Shown here: one piece after another, positions 33,963 to 42,874 of the stretch
Numbering within the stretch: the first letter of the stretch is position 1
Layout: the number at the start of each line of letters is the position of its first letter
DNA from: Nocardioides faecalis
Lineage (GTDB): Bacteria; Actinomycetota; Actinomycetes; Propionibacteriales; Nocardioidaceae
NCBI RefSeq assembly: GCF_018388425.1
Contig: NZ_CP074406.1
Span: 3,658,001-3,722,000, forward strand
Length of the DNA: 64,000 bases
Reading direction: 5' to 3'
The notes under the pieces: model-generated
What the model saw: the letters and a program-made list of their open reading frames with translations, nothing else
Told to the model about the DNA's origin: nothing
Databases searched by the model: none
Position numbers and translations under genes: made by a program

Positions 33963-34037
33963 GCGCGGGCAGGCGGGGATCGCGGATCAGGAGCACTGGT
34001 GCAACGAGGGTCTCGAACCGCGTCGTAGATTGGCGCC

Positions 34038-34376
34038 ATGATCCCTTCGGTCGAGATCGACGCCGTCCCGGACCCGATCCCTGCGGACCTGGTGGTCCTC
34101 GACGTGCGCGAGGACGACGAGTGGGCCGCGGCCCACATCGAGGGCGCGGTGCACATCCCGCTGATGGAGCTGCCCGCCCGCCTCGGCGAGTTCGTCGAGC
34201 TCGAGGCCGACCAGACGCTGGTCGTGTGCAAGGCCGGTGGCCGCTCCGCGCGTGCGGTCGCCTACCTCACCCAGCAGGGGTACGACGCCGTGAACCTCGT
34301 CGACGGGATGATGGGCTGGGAGCGGGCCGGCCGGCCGATGGTCGCCGACACCGGCCAGCCGCCCCAGGTCATCTGA
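34038..34376 (+). CDS. Single-domain rhodanese-like sulfurtransferase
   Basis: A 112-residue rhodanese fold (VVLDVREDDEWAAAHIEGAVHIPL). The active-site loop CKAGGRSARA has its catalytic Cys at about residue 69. It would move sulfane sulfur in the cytoplasm. TAGATT lies exactly 6 bp before the ATG. It stands alone, converging with a lipoprotein gene 3 bp away. Confidence 0.92.
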   Translation: MIPSVEIDAVPDPIPADLVVLDVREDDEWAAAHIEGAVHIPLMELPARLGEFVELEADQTLVVCKAGGRSARAVAYLTQQGYDAVNLVDGMMGWERAGRPMVADTGQPPQVI

Positions 34377-34379
34377 GCT

Positions 34380-34964
34380 TCACTGGCTCTCGGACGGCAC
34401 CTCGGTGGGCAGGTCGGAGAGCAGGCTCTCCAGGTCCGAGGGCACCTCGGTCGGGAAGTCGGTGGGCACGTCCGTGGGCACGTCCGTCGGGACGTCCGTG
34501 GAGCCCGGGGCGGTGTCGTCCGGCGACAACGTCGGCGCGGGCTCGTCGGAGCACTTCTCGCTCTGGTACTTCGAGTAGGCCTCGATCTGGTCCTTCTCGT
34601 CCTTGGACAGGTCGTCCTCGAACGGGTCCGACTCCTCCTTCTCGGCCTTCTCGATGTCGTCGGCGCTGATGTCCTTCTGGATCTCCAGCTGCAGCTCGTA
34701 GCCCTTGCGCGCGTCGTCGGGGATGTCCTCGGGGGTGCCGACCTCCTCGATGTCCTCGGCGGACTGGTGCAGCAGGTCGGCGGCCTTGTCGTAGTCCTTG
34801 TCCTCGATGGCCTTGAACAGGTCCTCGGAGAAGGAGGTGTCCTGCACCGCGGCGCAGTAGTCCTTCACCGAGGCGTCGGCTGGCGCGTCACCACCGCAGG
34901 CGGTCAGCGCGAGGCTGAGCAGTGCGGCAGAGCCGAGGGCGGCCAGCGGGCGGGTGATCCTCAT
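34380..34964 (-). CDS. Lipoprotein with Pro/Thr/Asp repeat tail (paralogue A)
   Basis: A 194-residue predicted lipoprotein with lipobox LTACGG (Cys23). It has an acidic helical core (DYCAAVQDTSF, EDIEEVGTPEDIPDDARKGYELQLE) and a C-terminal disordered tail of TDVP-type tetrapeptides. Two core cysteines (YC near 37 and KC near 137) may form a disulfide. It is clearly paralogous to the next gene upstream. The function is unknown. GAGAGGAAGAG precedes the ATG. Confidence 0.8.
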   Translation of the reverse strand: MRITRPLAALGSAALLSLALTACGGDAPADASVKDYCAAVQDTSFSEDLFKAIEDKDYDKAADLLHQSAEDIEEVGTPEDIPDDARKGYELQLEIQKDISADDIEKAEKEESDPFEDDLSKDEKDQIEAYSKYQSEKCSDEPAPTLSPDDTAPGSTDVPTDVPTDVPTDFPTEVPSDLESLLSDLPTEVPSESQ

Positions 34965-35132
34965 CGGGGTCTCTTCCTCTCGTCGGGGCACGCGCGCAAC
35001 CGCGCGAACCTCTCCCTCTCTCCCCCGATGCGGCGTGAAGTATGCGCGGTCGAGCAGGAGAGTCCCCCAACGCCGGTGGCCGGCCCCGCGTCGCGGGACC
35101 GGCCACCGGGCGGCACGTTCAGGCCGCAGGTC

Positions 35133-35567
35133 TCACTCGCCGCCGAGCTCGTCGGAGCACTCGGTGGTGAGGTACTCGAAGAACTTGTCGGCCTTCTTGT
35201 CGTCGTCCTTGGAGACGCCGGGGATGCCGTCCTCGCCGTCCTCGTCCCCGAACGACTTCTTCGCCTCGTCGTAGTCGAGGTCGGTGATGGCGTCGACGAC
35301 GACCTCGAAGCCCTCGCGCTCGTCCTCGCCGATGTTCTTCGGCGTCCCGGTCTCGCCGAGGTCCTCGTAGGCCTTCTGGATCTTCTCCCACTCCTTCTTC
35401 GTCGGCTCCTCGCCCTCGACGGCGATCGTGGCGTCGAAGACGTCCTGGACGCTTCCGCAGAAGTCCTTCGCCGAGGCGTCGGTGGGGTAGCCGCCGCACG
35501 CGGTGAGGCCGAGCGAGAGCAGCGCGGTCGCGCCGAGCACGGCGAAGGGACGCTTCAGGGAGGTCAT
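35133..35567 (-). CDS. Lipoprotein (paralogue B)
   Basis: A 144-residue predicted lipoprotein with lipobox LTACGG (Cys24). The core KDFCGSVQDVFDA, YEDLGETGTPKNIGEDEREGFEVVVDAI and FEYLTTECSDEL aligns with the neighbouring lipoprotein, including the two core cysteines, but the repeat tail is absent. The pair is a local tandem duplication with divergence. Small acidic lipoproteins of this type are common in Nocardioidaceae and have no known role. Confidence 0.8.
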   Translation of the reverse strand: MTSLKRPFAVLGATALLSLGLTACGGYPTDASAKDFCGSVQDVFDATIAVEGEEPTKKEWEKIQKAYEDLGETGTPKNIGEDEREGFEVVVDAITDLDYDEAKKSFGDEDGEDGIPGVSKDDDKKADKFFEYLTTECSDELGGE

Positions 35568-35641
35568 GGATGAGCCTTTCGTCAGTCGTGCGCCGCGCCC
35601 GAGCCCGGCGTGGTCGCAGGACAGACTAGGGACCTCGGTCC

Positions 35642-36418
35642 TCAACCGCCCCAGATCTCAGCCTCCGGCGCGGCGAGGAGCGCCGGCAGCCGGGTCACGT
35701 AGTCGGCGCGCGAGATCTCCCGCACCCCCAGGCTGCACAGGTGCGGGGTGGCCCACTGCACGTCGATCAGCCGGCGCCCGGCCGCACCCGCGGGGTCCGC
35801 GCGCAGCCCTTCGACGAGAGCCAGCAGCGCCACCTTCGAGGCGTCGCGCATGTGGTGGAACATCGACTCCCCCGCGAACAGCCCGCCGATGCCGACGCCG
35901 TACAGGCCACCCACCAGCTGGCCGTCGCGCCACGTCTCCACCGAGTGCGCCCAGCCGAGCCGGTGCAGGTCGCCGTACGCCTGGGCGATCCGGGAGTCGA
36001 TCCAGCCGTGCGGGCGGCGCGGGTCGCCGCAGGCGGCCACGACGGCGTCGAAGGCGGTGTCGATGCGGATCTCGAAGTCCCGCGCGGAGCGGCGCAGCGA
36101 GCGGGAGACCCGCAGCTCCTCGAGGTGCAGCACCCCGCGCCGCGCGGGGCTCCACCAGCCGATCGAGCGGCGTCCCTCGGGCATCGGGAACAGCCCGGTG
36201 CGGTACGCCGCCAGCAGGGTGCCCGGAGCGAGGTCGGCGCCGACCCCGATCAGGTCGCTGGCGTCCTGGGTGCCGTCGTCGAGCGCGTCGGGGCCCTCAG
36301 GGCCGTCGATCTCCTCCTCGAGGTCGTCGAAGAGGCCGTCGCGGCCCAGGGCAGGCAGCGCGGCCAGGTCCTCCCGGGTCGGAAATGCCCACGGGCTGGG
36401 CGGCGGCTCGACGGGCAC
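35642..36418 (-). CDS. aat: Leucyl/phenylalanyl-tRNA-protein transferase
   Basis: A 258-residue enzyme that adds Leu or Phe to proteins with N-terminal Arg or Lys, marking them for ClpS/ClpAP degradation. The family core is present: LLAAYRTGLFPM, WWSPARRGVL, WIDSRIAQAYGDLHRLGWAHSVETWRDGQLVGGLYGVGIGGLFAGESMFH and DVQWATPHLCSLGVREISR. The GTG at 36418 is supported by AAGGA 6 nt upstream. The insert of acidic residues (EEEIDGPEGPDALDDGTQD, about residues 30-48) is longer than usual. Confidence 0.93.
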   Translation of the reverse strand: MPVEPPPSPWAFPTREDLAALPALGRDGLFDDLEEEIDGPEGPDALDDGTQDASDLIGVGADLAPGTLLAAYRTGLFPMPEGRRSIGWWSPARRGVLHLEELRVSRSLRRSARDFEIRIDTAFDAVVAACGDPRRPHGWIDSRIAQAYGDLHRLGWAHSVETWRDGQLVGGLYGVGIGGLFAGESMFHHMRDASKVALLALVEGLRADPAGAAGRRLIDVQWATPHLCSLGVREISRADYVTRLPALLAAPEAEIWGG

Positions 36419-36516
36419 TGGGATCCTTTCCGCGACGGATCGCCTCCACGGTCCACCCGTCACCACCAACCCTAGGACGTCGGCCCCGGTTGCCGGAGGC
36501 TGCCTAGGATCAGGGC

Positions 36517-37230
36517 ATGGCAGGCTCACGCAAGCTCTCCGGCCTCCGCCGGGGCCTGGTGGGGCAGGCGGCGCGGCAGCTGGCGCCGAAGGTCACCCAG
36601 GCCGCGCCGGGGCTCACCCACTCCTTCGTCCGCGAGGCGCTGCACCGGGCCATCGCCGGCATCGGGCCGCTCGCCCCGGCCGCCCAGGCCGCCGAGGCGC
36701 AGCTGCGCGAGCAGCGCCACGACGTCGACCGAGCGGTGCGCGAGCTGATCCAGAACCACACCGCCTACGCGAGCGCCGAGGGGTTGACCACCAACCTCGG
36801 TGGGCTGGTCACCGCCGCCTTCGTCGCGCCGGCCAGCATCACCGGGCTCGCGCTCATCCAGTGCCGGATGGTGGCCGGGATCGCGCACCTGCGCGGCTAC
36901 GACCTCGCCGACCCGCGGGTGCGCAACGCCGTCCTGGTCACCCTGCTGGGAGACGAGGGGGTCCGCAAGCTGGTCAAGGACAAGAAGCTGCCCGCGCCGC
37001 CGATGGCCATCGCCACCGCCCCGGCGCACGATCCCACCCTGGACCGCCACGTGTCGTCGCTGCTGGCCGGCGAGCTCATCGCCCGGGTGGTCGGCAAGCG
37101 GGCCGTGACCACCGTGGGCAAGCGGGTGCCGCTCGTCGGCGGCGCGGTCGGCGCGGTGTCCGACGGCTGGGCCACCTGGCGGGTCGGCCGCTACGCCGAC
37201 GCCGAGCTGCTGCCCTTGGCGCGGCGGTAG
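36517..37230 (+). CDS. EcsC-domain protein
   Basis: A 237-residue protein with the EcsC fold (VDRAVRELIQNHTAYASAEGLTTNLGGLVTAAFVAPASITGLALIQCRMVAGIAHLRGYDL, and GKRVPLVGGAVGAVSDGWATWRVGRYA near the C-terminus). EcsC proteins associate with membranes and have no proven activity. TAGGAT lies 6 bp before the ATG. Its last 40 bp overlap the 3' end of the converging sulfotransferase gene. Confidence 0.88.
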   Translation: MAGSRKLSGLRRGLVGQAARQLAPKVTQAAPGLTHSFVREALHRAIAGIGPLAPAAQAAEAQLREQRHDVDRAVRELIQNHTAYASAEGLTTNLGGLVTAAFVAPASITGLALIQCRMVAGIAHLRGYDLADPRVRNAVLVTLLGDEGVRKLVKDKKLPAPPMAIATAPAHDPTLDRHVSSLLAGELIARVVGKRAVTTVGKRVPLVGGAVGAVSDGWATWRVGRYADAELLPLARR

Positions 37231-38417
37231 GCCTCGAGCAGACGCCGCCCGCCGGCACGCGCCTCGAGCTGGTCGACGGTCCACTCCGCCGCCCGCACCC
37301 GGCGCGGCGTGTGCAACCGGTCCAGCTCGGCCCGGGCCTCGGTGAGCTGCTCGCGCAGCTCGTCGATCTCCCGGCCGCGGGATGCCGCCTCGAGCAGCAG
37401 GGCGCGGATCGCGTCGACCGCGGCGGAGGCCACCTGACGCTCCGGCGGCTTGTCCGGGTCGACCCAGCGGGCGGGGTCCGGCGGCGTGCCGCGCAGGTCG
37501 GCGAGGTCACCGACGACGTCGTACCCCTTGCCGGCGAGCTCGGCGATCCACGCCTCCTCCAGCTCCGCGACCCAGGGGTAGGCCTCCGGCGGCAGGCTCA
37601 GGCGCGGCGAGTCGGTGCGCTGCGACAGCGTGCGGTGCGCGAGCAGCTCGCGCACCAGCGGCCGGTAGCTGGCCGGCGCCAGGTCCCGGCTGGCGACCTT
37701 GTTGATCCGCCGCACCAGCGCGGACTCCGGCACGCCGAGGCTGGGGTTGGTGCGCTCGGTGACCGCGGCCAGGTCGATGTCGGTCAGGCCGAACGCCTTC
37801 TGGAAGCGCTGCCACAGCAGGTCCGGGGGGCCGCCGGGTCTGGGCACGGTGACGACGTGGATGCGCTCGGCAGGGATGGTGGCGCCCCAGCGGGCCAGGA
37901 TGTCCGGCACCTCCTGCGCCGCCCAGAACCACGCACCCACCCGGCTGTCGCGCTCCGGGTCGGCGATGAGCTTGAGGAAGCGGGCGTAGCGGAACGACTC
38001 GCGGTGCTTGACGTTCTCCTGCCACTCCGCGGGGATCTGGCGGACCAGGTCGCGGGCGGAGATCACCAGGTGCACCTCCGCACCCGTGCCGTCGGCGCGG
38101 TGGCCCAGCGACTCCAGGGCGCGGGCGACCTGGGTGCGCGAGGCGGTGGCGAGGATCTCGTGGCTGATGATCGAGGTGCCGTCGTGCTCGCGCACCTGCG
38201 CGGCGAGCCGGTCCCACGCGCCGACCGCCTCCATCTCCAACCCGCCCCAGCGCAGCCGCATCAGGTCGAGGGCGGCGAGGAAGTGGGCGTCGAAGCGGTC
38301 CGCGGGATAGCTGATCCCGTGGGTCAGCAGCAGCTCACGGTTGGAGAACAGCACGTCCTGCAGGTACGACGTGCCGGTCTTCGGCGTGCCGACGTGGAGC
38401 AGGACCCGGCGGCTCAC
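37191..38417 (-). CDS. Sulfotransferase-family protein
   Basis: A 408-residue protein. The 5'-phosphosulfate loop GTPKTGTSYLQ (residues 10-20) and the conserved VISARDLVRQIPAEWQE segment resemble PAPS-dependent sulfotransferases. The C-terminus is a coiled-coil (about 335-375: RGREIDELREQLTEARAELDRLHTP). It may sulfate a glycan or lipid. The GTG overlaps the upstream gene's stop (GTGA), so the two form an operon. The 3' end overlaps the EcsC gene on the other strand. Confidence 0.8.
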   Translation of the reverse strand: MSRRVLLHVGTPKTGTSYLQDVLFSNRELLLTHGISYPADRFDAHFLAALDLMRLRWGGLEMEAVGAWDRLAAQVREHDGTSIISHEILATASRTQVARALESLGHRADGTGAEVHLVISARDLVRQIPAEWQENVKHRESFRYARFLKLIADPERDSRVGAWFWAAQEVPDILARWGATIPAERIHVVTVPRPGGPPDLLWQRFQKAFGLTDIDLAAVTERTNPSLGVPESALVRRINKVASRDLAPASYRPLVRELLAHRTLSQRTDSPRLSLPPEAYPWVAELEEAWIAELAGKGYDVVGDLADLRGTPPDPARWVDPDKPPERQVASAAVDAIRALLLEAASRGREIDELREQLTEARAELDRLHTPRRVRAAEWTVDQLEARAGGRRLLEAYRRAKGSSSASA

Positions 38418-39694
38418 GTGCCCGCCCCGGGACGCCCGGGGCCCTCGCGACCACCGGAACCGCCGACGGGGTCGAGCAGCAGGTCCACCGCGAGCTGCAT
38501 CACCGCGGTCTCCGTGGGCCGCACCGGCGCGCCCGGCTCGGGCACGACCAGCAGCCGGTCGAGGTCGCCGAGCACCGGGTAACCGGCGGCGCTCAGGTCG
38601 TGGTGGGTCCGCTCGGCCTGGGTGGCCAGCCAGGGACGGTGCCGTTCCGGCACCGTCGGGGTGGGTCCGCCCAGCCCGGAGAGCCGGGGCAGCAAGGTGG
38701 CGCGCAGCAGCTCCGGCCGGCGCTCCGGCGGCACCAGGATCCCCAACGGCTCCCCCACGCGGCGGACCAGGTCGACGGCGTTCGCGCCCAGGTGCGGCGG
38801 CTCGGCGAGCGCGGCCACACCGAGCTCGGCGGCCAGTGCGGCCGGGTCGATGACGAGCCGGACCTGCTCGGCGCCGTACCGCTGGGCCGCGGCGCGGGCC
38901 ATCCGGGTCAGGTCCGCGCGCGGCGGCACCCGTCCGGAGCCGACGAAGGTGTTGAGGAACTCGCCCCAGGTCAGCCCGCCCTGGTCGAAGCTGCGGGCGG
39001 TCCAGGCCTGGCTGAGCACGGTGCCGAGGTCGTCGAGCAGCAGGTACGCCACCGGGCGCCGGCCACCCGGCGGACGGCCCGCCGCGACCAACCCGGCACG
39101 CACCGCCTCACAGCGCCACTGCGGCCCCAGGACCACGTACGGCGTCCCGGGCCGCCGTGCCTCCAGCAGGCGGCGCAGCACCTGCTGGGCGCGGCCCGCG
39201 GGCCGGATGCGGGGGCGACCGGGACGGACCGGGCGGCCGCCCTCGGTGCGGGTGGGGTCGGTGGCCGCGACGTCGTCGGCGATCATCCCGGCCGCCACCC
39301 GCAGCAGCTCGCCGGCCGGCAGCGTGTCGGGGTCGACGGGACGCAGCCCGAACCGGGAGGCCTCGGCCTCCTCGTCGGCCCCCAGCAGCGGCAGGTCGCC
39401 GCGGCCGCGGCCCGAGACGCCGGCGGCCAGCACCCGGTCGGCGGTGGCCCGCGGCACGGTGCGGCCGGTGCTGGCGGCGGCGGTGTTCACCGCGCGCAGC
39501 AGGGCCAGCTGCTGGGCGCCGGGCAGGGTGGGCGACGAGGTGCTCGACTGGGTGCTCGACCGGGCGCCGGAACCACCCGGCGCGCCGATCTCGAACGGCT
39601 CCGCGTCGGCACCCTGGGCCCGCCAGGTCTGCCAGCCGACCGTCGAGCCGGACCGCAGCGCGGCCACCCAGCCCCAGGCACGTCCGCCACTCAT
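38414..39694 (-). CDS. Unknown protein coupled to the sulfotransferase
   Basis: A 426-residue protein of unrecognised family. It shows repeated sulfotransferase-like context rather than a full domain: VVLGPQWRCEAVRAGLV (about 190-206), ARAAAQRYGAEQVRLVIDPAALAAELGV (about 270-297) and a C-terminal region that pairs with VPERHRPWLATQAERTHHDLSAAGYPVLGDLDRLL. The last segment resembles the end of its neighbour (AELEEAWIAELAGKGYDVVGDLADLRG), suggesting distant homology. TACGGT lies 6 bp before the ATG. The stop overlaps the sulfotransferase start. Confidence 0.6.
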   Translation of the reverse strand: MSGGRAWGWVAALRSGSTVGWQTWRAQGADAEPFEIGAPGGSGARSSTQSSTSSPTLPGAQQLALLRAVNTAAASTGRTVPRATADRVLAAGVSGRGRGDLPLLGADEEAEASRFGLRPVDPDTLPAGELLRVAAGMIADDVAATDPTRTEGGRPVRPGRPRIRPAGRAQQVLRRLLEARRPGTPYVVLGPQWRCEAVRAGLVAAGRPPGGRRPVAYLLLDDLGTVLSQAWTARSFDQGGLTWGEFLNTFVGSGRVPPRADLTRMARAAAQRYGAEQVRLVIDPAALAAELGVAALAEPPHLGANAVDLVRRVGEPLGILVPPERRPELLRATLLPRLSGLGGPTPTVPERHRPWLATQAERTHHDLSAAGYPVLGDLDRLLVVPEPGAPVRPTETAVMQLAVDLLLDPVGGSGGREGPGRPGAGT

Positions 39695-39712
39695 GGGCTC
39701 ACCGTATCCGCC

Positions 39713-40762
39713 TCACTCAGCGGCCCCGTCAAGGAGTGCCCGCACCACCGCCGACGGGCTCGGCCGACCCAGCTGCTCGGCCATCCAGTCGCTGGTGGCC
39801 ACGACCGCGTCGAGGTCCACGCCGTGCTCGATGCCCAGGCCGGTCAGGAACCACACCAGGTCCTCCGTGGCCAGGTTCCCGGTGGCGCTCCTGGCGTAGG
39901 GGCAGCCGCCGAGACCGCCGGCCGAGGCGTCGTACGTGGTGACGCCGGCGGCGAGCCCGGCGTGCACGTTGGCCAGCGCCTGACCGTAGGTGTCGTGGAA
40001 GTGCAGGGCGAGCCGGTCGAGGGGCACGCCGGCGGCGGTGAACGCCGCGACCAGCGCCTGCACGTGCCCGGGCGTGGCCACGCCGATCGTGTCGCCGAGG
40101 CTGAGCTGGCCGACCCCGAGGTCCAGCAGCCGGGTGCCGACCGCGACGACCTGCTGCAGCGGTACCGGGCCCTCCCAGGGGTCGCCGAAGCACATCGACA
40201 CGTAGCCGCGCACGTCCATGCCCGCCTCCAGCGCCCGGGCGACGGTGGGCGCGAACATGTCGAGCTGCGTCTCGAGGGTGCGGTTGAGGTTGCGTGCCGC
40301 GAACGTCTCGGTGGCTGAGGCGAACACCGCGACGTGGCGCAGGTCGAGGGCCACCGCGCGGTCCAGGCCGCGCTCGTTGGGCACCAGCACCGGCAGGTTC
40401 CGCGCGAGGTCGCCCAGGTCGGCCACCAGGGTGCTCATCAGCTCCGCGGCGTCGGCCAGCTGTGGCACCCACTTGGGGTGCACGAAGCTGGTGGCCTCCA
40501 CCACCGGCAGCCCGGCGGCCAGCAGCCGGCGCACGAACTCCGCCTTCACCTCGACCGGCACGAGCGCCTTCTCGTTCTGCAGCCCGTCGCGGGGCCCGAC
40601 CTCGTAGATCGTCACCCGCTCCGGCGGCCCCGGCTGCGGCACCACCATCGGCAGGCTGCGGGGGGCCGTGGTGGCGGGCTCGGTGTCGGTCTGCGTCTGG
40701 GTCTGGGTCTGGGTCTGGGTCTGGGTCTGGGTCTGATGGGTCTGGGCGGGCTGGTCGGTCAT
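39713..40762 (-). CDS. Hydroxymethylglutaryl-CoA lyase
   Basis: A 349-residue TIM-barrel enzyme that cleaves HMG-CoA to acetoacetate and acetyl-CoA, the last step of leucine breakdown. Signatures are YEVGPRDGLQNE (about residue 60), the substrate/metal HFHDTYGQALAN and the catalytic GLGGCPYARSATGNLATED. The N-terminal 40 residues include a run of Thr-Gln dipeptides coded by a 6-bp repeat. An AAGGAG site 7 nt before the ATG shows that this run is translated. It lies downstream of mccA across a family A array. Confidence 0.93.
   Translation of the reverse strand: MTDQPAQTHQTQTQTQTQTQTQTQTDTEPATTAPRSLPMVVPQPGPPERVTIYEVGPRDGLQNEKALVPVEVKAEFVRRLLAAGLPVVEATSFVHPKWVPQLADAAELMSTLVADLGDLARNLPVLVPNERGLDRAVALDLRHVAVFASATETFAARNLNRTLETQLDMFAPTVARALEAGMDVRGYVSMCFGDPWEGPVPLQQVVAVGTRLLDLGVGQLSLGDTIGVATPGHVQALVAAFTAAGVPLDRLALHFHDTYGQALANVHAGLAAGVTTYDASAGGLGGCPYARSATGNLATEDLVWFLTGLGIEHGVDLDAVVATSDWMAEQLGRPSPSAVVRALLDGAAE
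40690..40748 (-). repeat. 6-bp tandem repeat coding Thr-Gln
   Basis: At least seven consecutive or near-consecutive copies of GTCTGG (plus strand) encode (TQ)n at the N-terminus of HMG-CoA lyase. All changes in copy number keep the frame. Confidence 0.9.
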
Positions 40763-40781
40763 CGGGGTGCTCCTTGTGCGC

Positions 40782-40977
40782 CGAGTCGTGACTTTCCGTC
40801 CCCCGAGTTGGGAGTTTGCGTCCCCCGAGTCGTGGGTTTCCGTCCATCGAGACATGAGCTTTCGTCGTACGACGAGAAGTGCGCACTCGGGCGACGAGAA
40901 CTCACGACTCGACGGACGGAAGGTCCCCTCTCGGGGGTCCGGAACTCACAACTCGGGGGACGGGAACTCACAACTCG
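40782..40977. repeat. Family A bipolar array overlapping the mccA stop
   Basis: Three to four 22-bp units run one way from 40782. The central palindrome CGTCGTACGACG (about 40861-40872) lies within a longer inverted repeat. Four reverse units then run to 40977. The outermost reverse unit includes the last two codons and TGA of mccA, so the repeat supplies the natural stop. The array fills the gap before the HMG-CoA lyase leader. Confidence 0.92.
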
Positions 40978-42869
40978 GCGCTCGGGGTGGGGTCGACGGA
41001 GAACAGGGGGGCGCCGAGCGGCACCTGCGCCCCGGGGGTGGCGTCGACGGCGGCGAGGACGCCGTCGTACGGCGCCTTCAGCGCCAGCTCCATCTTCATC
41101 GCCTCCAGCACGCCGAGCACCTGGCCCTCGGTGACGGCGTCGCCGACGGCGACCCGTACGTCGAGCACGGTGCCGGGCATCGGGGCCGTCACCGCACCGT
41201 CGCCGGCCGCGGCGCCGGAACGGGTGCGGTCGGGCTCGGAGAGCACGAACCGCTGCCCGTGCCAGACCACCTCGGTGCGGTGCCGCTCGCGCAGCACGAG
41301 GCCCTCGCCGTGGCGCAGGGAGCCGACCCGCTGCACCCCGGGGGCGTGCAGATCCGCCTCGCCGACCGCCGACCAACCGTGGTGCGACAGGTCGCGGCCG
41401 TGCTGCAGCAGCGGGCCGGGCTCGCCGGCGATGCGGAAGCCGTCGGGCCGCCAGGGTCCGGGCGCGGTGGCGTCCAGGTCGCGGCGCAGCAGGATCCCGG
41501 CCAGCGCCCGGGCCGCCTCGTCGCCGGGTGCCGGCACCTCGTGGCGGTCCAGCCAGGCGGTGTCGATGGCCGCCTCCGCGAACTCCTCGGAGGACACCAG
41601 CGCGCGCAGGAACCCGGTGTTGGTGGTGAGCCCGAAGATCGCGGTGGCGTCGAGGGCGGTGAGCAGCTCGTCGCGGGCCTCCTCGCGGTCGGCGCCGTGC
41701 GCGATCACCTTGCCCAGCATCGGGTCGTAGGCGGTGGAGACCACCTGCCCGGGCTCGAGCGCGTGGTCGACCCGGACGCCGTCGGGCCACACCACGTGGG
41801 TGGCGGTGCCGGCCTGGGGCAGGAAGCCGGCGAAGGAGTCCTCGGCGTAGACCCGCGCCTCGATGGCGTGGCCGGTGAAGGTGACGTCGTCCTGGCTCAG
41901 GCCCACCGGATCCCCGGCAGCGACCCGCAGCTGCAGCTCGACCAGGTCCAGGCCGGTGATCGCCTCGGTGACCGGGTGCTCGACCTGCAGCCGGGTGTTC
42001 ATCTCCAGGAAGTAGAACTCGCCTGAGTCCTCGTCCAGCAGGAACTCCACGGTGCCGGCGCCGGTGTAGCCCACGTGCGCGGCCAGCTCGACGCCCGCGG
42101 CGAGGATCTCCTTGCGGGTGGCGTCGTCCAGGGTCGGCGCGGGCGCCTCCTCCAGCACCTTCTGGTGCCGGCGCTGGGTGGAGCAGTCCCGCTCGCCCAG
42201 GTGCAGCACGGTGCCGTGGGTGTCGCCGAGGACCTGCACCTCGATGTGGCGCCCCCGCTCGACGTACTTCTCCACCAGCATGGTGTCGTCGCCGAACGCC
42301 CCCAGCGCCTCGCGCCGCGCGGCGGCCACCGCCTCGGTCATCTCGCCGGCGGAGCGGACCACCCGCATGCCCTTGCCGCCACCGCCGGCGGCGGCCTTGA
42401 CCAGCACCGGGAAGTCGATGTCGACGACCTCGCCGTCCTCTCCGACCTGGCCGTCCTCGGCCAGCGGGTACGACGGCACGACCGGCACGCCGGCGGCGAG
42501 CGCCACCTCGCGGGCGGCGTCCTTGCGGCCCATCAGCTCCATCACGTCCGGGCTGGGCCCGACCAGGGTGATCCCGGCCTCGGCCAGCGCGTCGGCGAAG
42601 GCGGCCCGCTCGGAGAGGAAGCCGTAGCCGGGGTGCACCGCGTCGGCGCCGGCCCGCCGCGCGGCGTCGACCACCGCGGCGACGTCGAGGTAGGAGGCCA
42701 CCGGCTCGGCGGTGTCCGCGGCGCGCACGTGCGGTGCGTCAGCGTCGAGGTCGGTGTGGATCGCGACGGTACGGATCCCGAGCCGGGCGGCGGTGCGCAT
42801 CACCCGCAGCGCGATCTCGCCGCGGTTGGCGACGAGCAGGGTGGTGATCGAGGGCAGTTCGCTGGCCAT
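40968..42869 (-). CDS. mccA: Methylcrotonyl-CoA carboxylase biotin-containing alpha subunit
   Basis: A 633-residue protein. Biotin carboxylase domains occupy residues 1-445 (LLVANRGEIALRVMRTA, ATP-grasp AAAGGGGKGMRVV, GERDCSTQRRHQKVLEEAPAP, FLEMNTRLQVEHPVTEAITG). A linker follows, then a C-terminal biotinyl domain with EAMKMEL near residue 590. It carboxylates biotin for the MccB partner. The assignment to methylcrotonyl-CoA rests on its MccB and HMG-CoA lyase neighbours. A GTG 9 bp upstream overlaps the mccB stop and may be the real start. Confidence 0.92.
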   Translation of the reverse strand: MASELPSITTLLVANRGEIALRVMRTAARLGIRTVAIHTDLDADAPHVRAADTAEPVASYLDVAAVVDAARRAGADAVHPGYGFLSERAAFADALAEAGITLVGPSPDVMELMGRKDAAREVALAAGVPVVPSYPLAEDGQVGEDGEVVDIDFPVLVKAAAGGGGKGMRVVRSAGEMTEAVAAARREALGAFGDDTMLVEKYVERGRHIEVQVLGDTHGTVLHLGERDCSTQRRHQKVLEEAPAPTLDDATRKEILAAGVELAAHVGYTGAGTVEFLLDEDSGEFYFLEMNTRLQVEHPVTEAITGLDLVELQLRVAAGDPVGLSQDDVTFTGHAIEARVYAEDSFAGFLPQAGTATHVVWPDGVRVDHALEPGQVVSTAYDPMLGKVIAHGADREEARDELLTALDATAIFGLTTNTGFLRALVSSEEFAEAAIDTAWLDRHEVPAPGDEAARALAGILLRRDLDATAPGPWRPDGFRIAGEPGPLLQHGRDLSHHGWSAVGEADLHAPGVQRVGSLRHGEGLVLRERHRTEVVWHGQRFVLSEPDRTRSGAAAGDGAVTAPMPGTVLDVRVAVGDAVTEGQVLGVLEAMKMELALKAPYDGVLAAVDATPGAQVPLGAPLFSVDPTPSAEL

Positions 42870-42874
42870 GGCGC

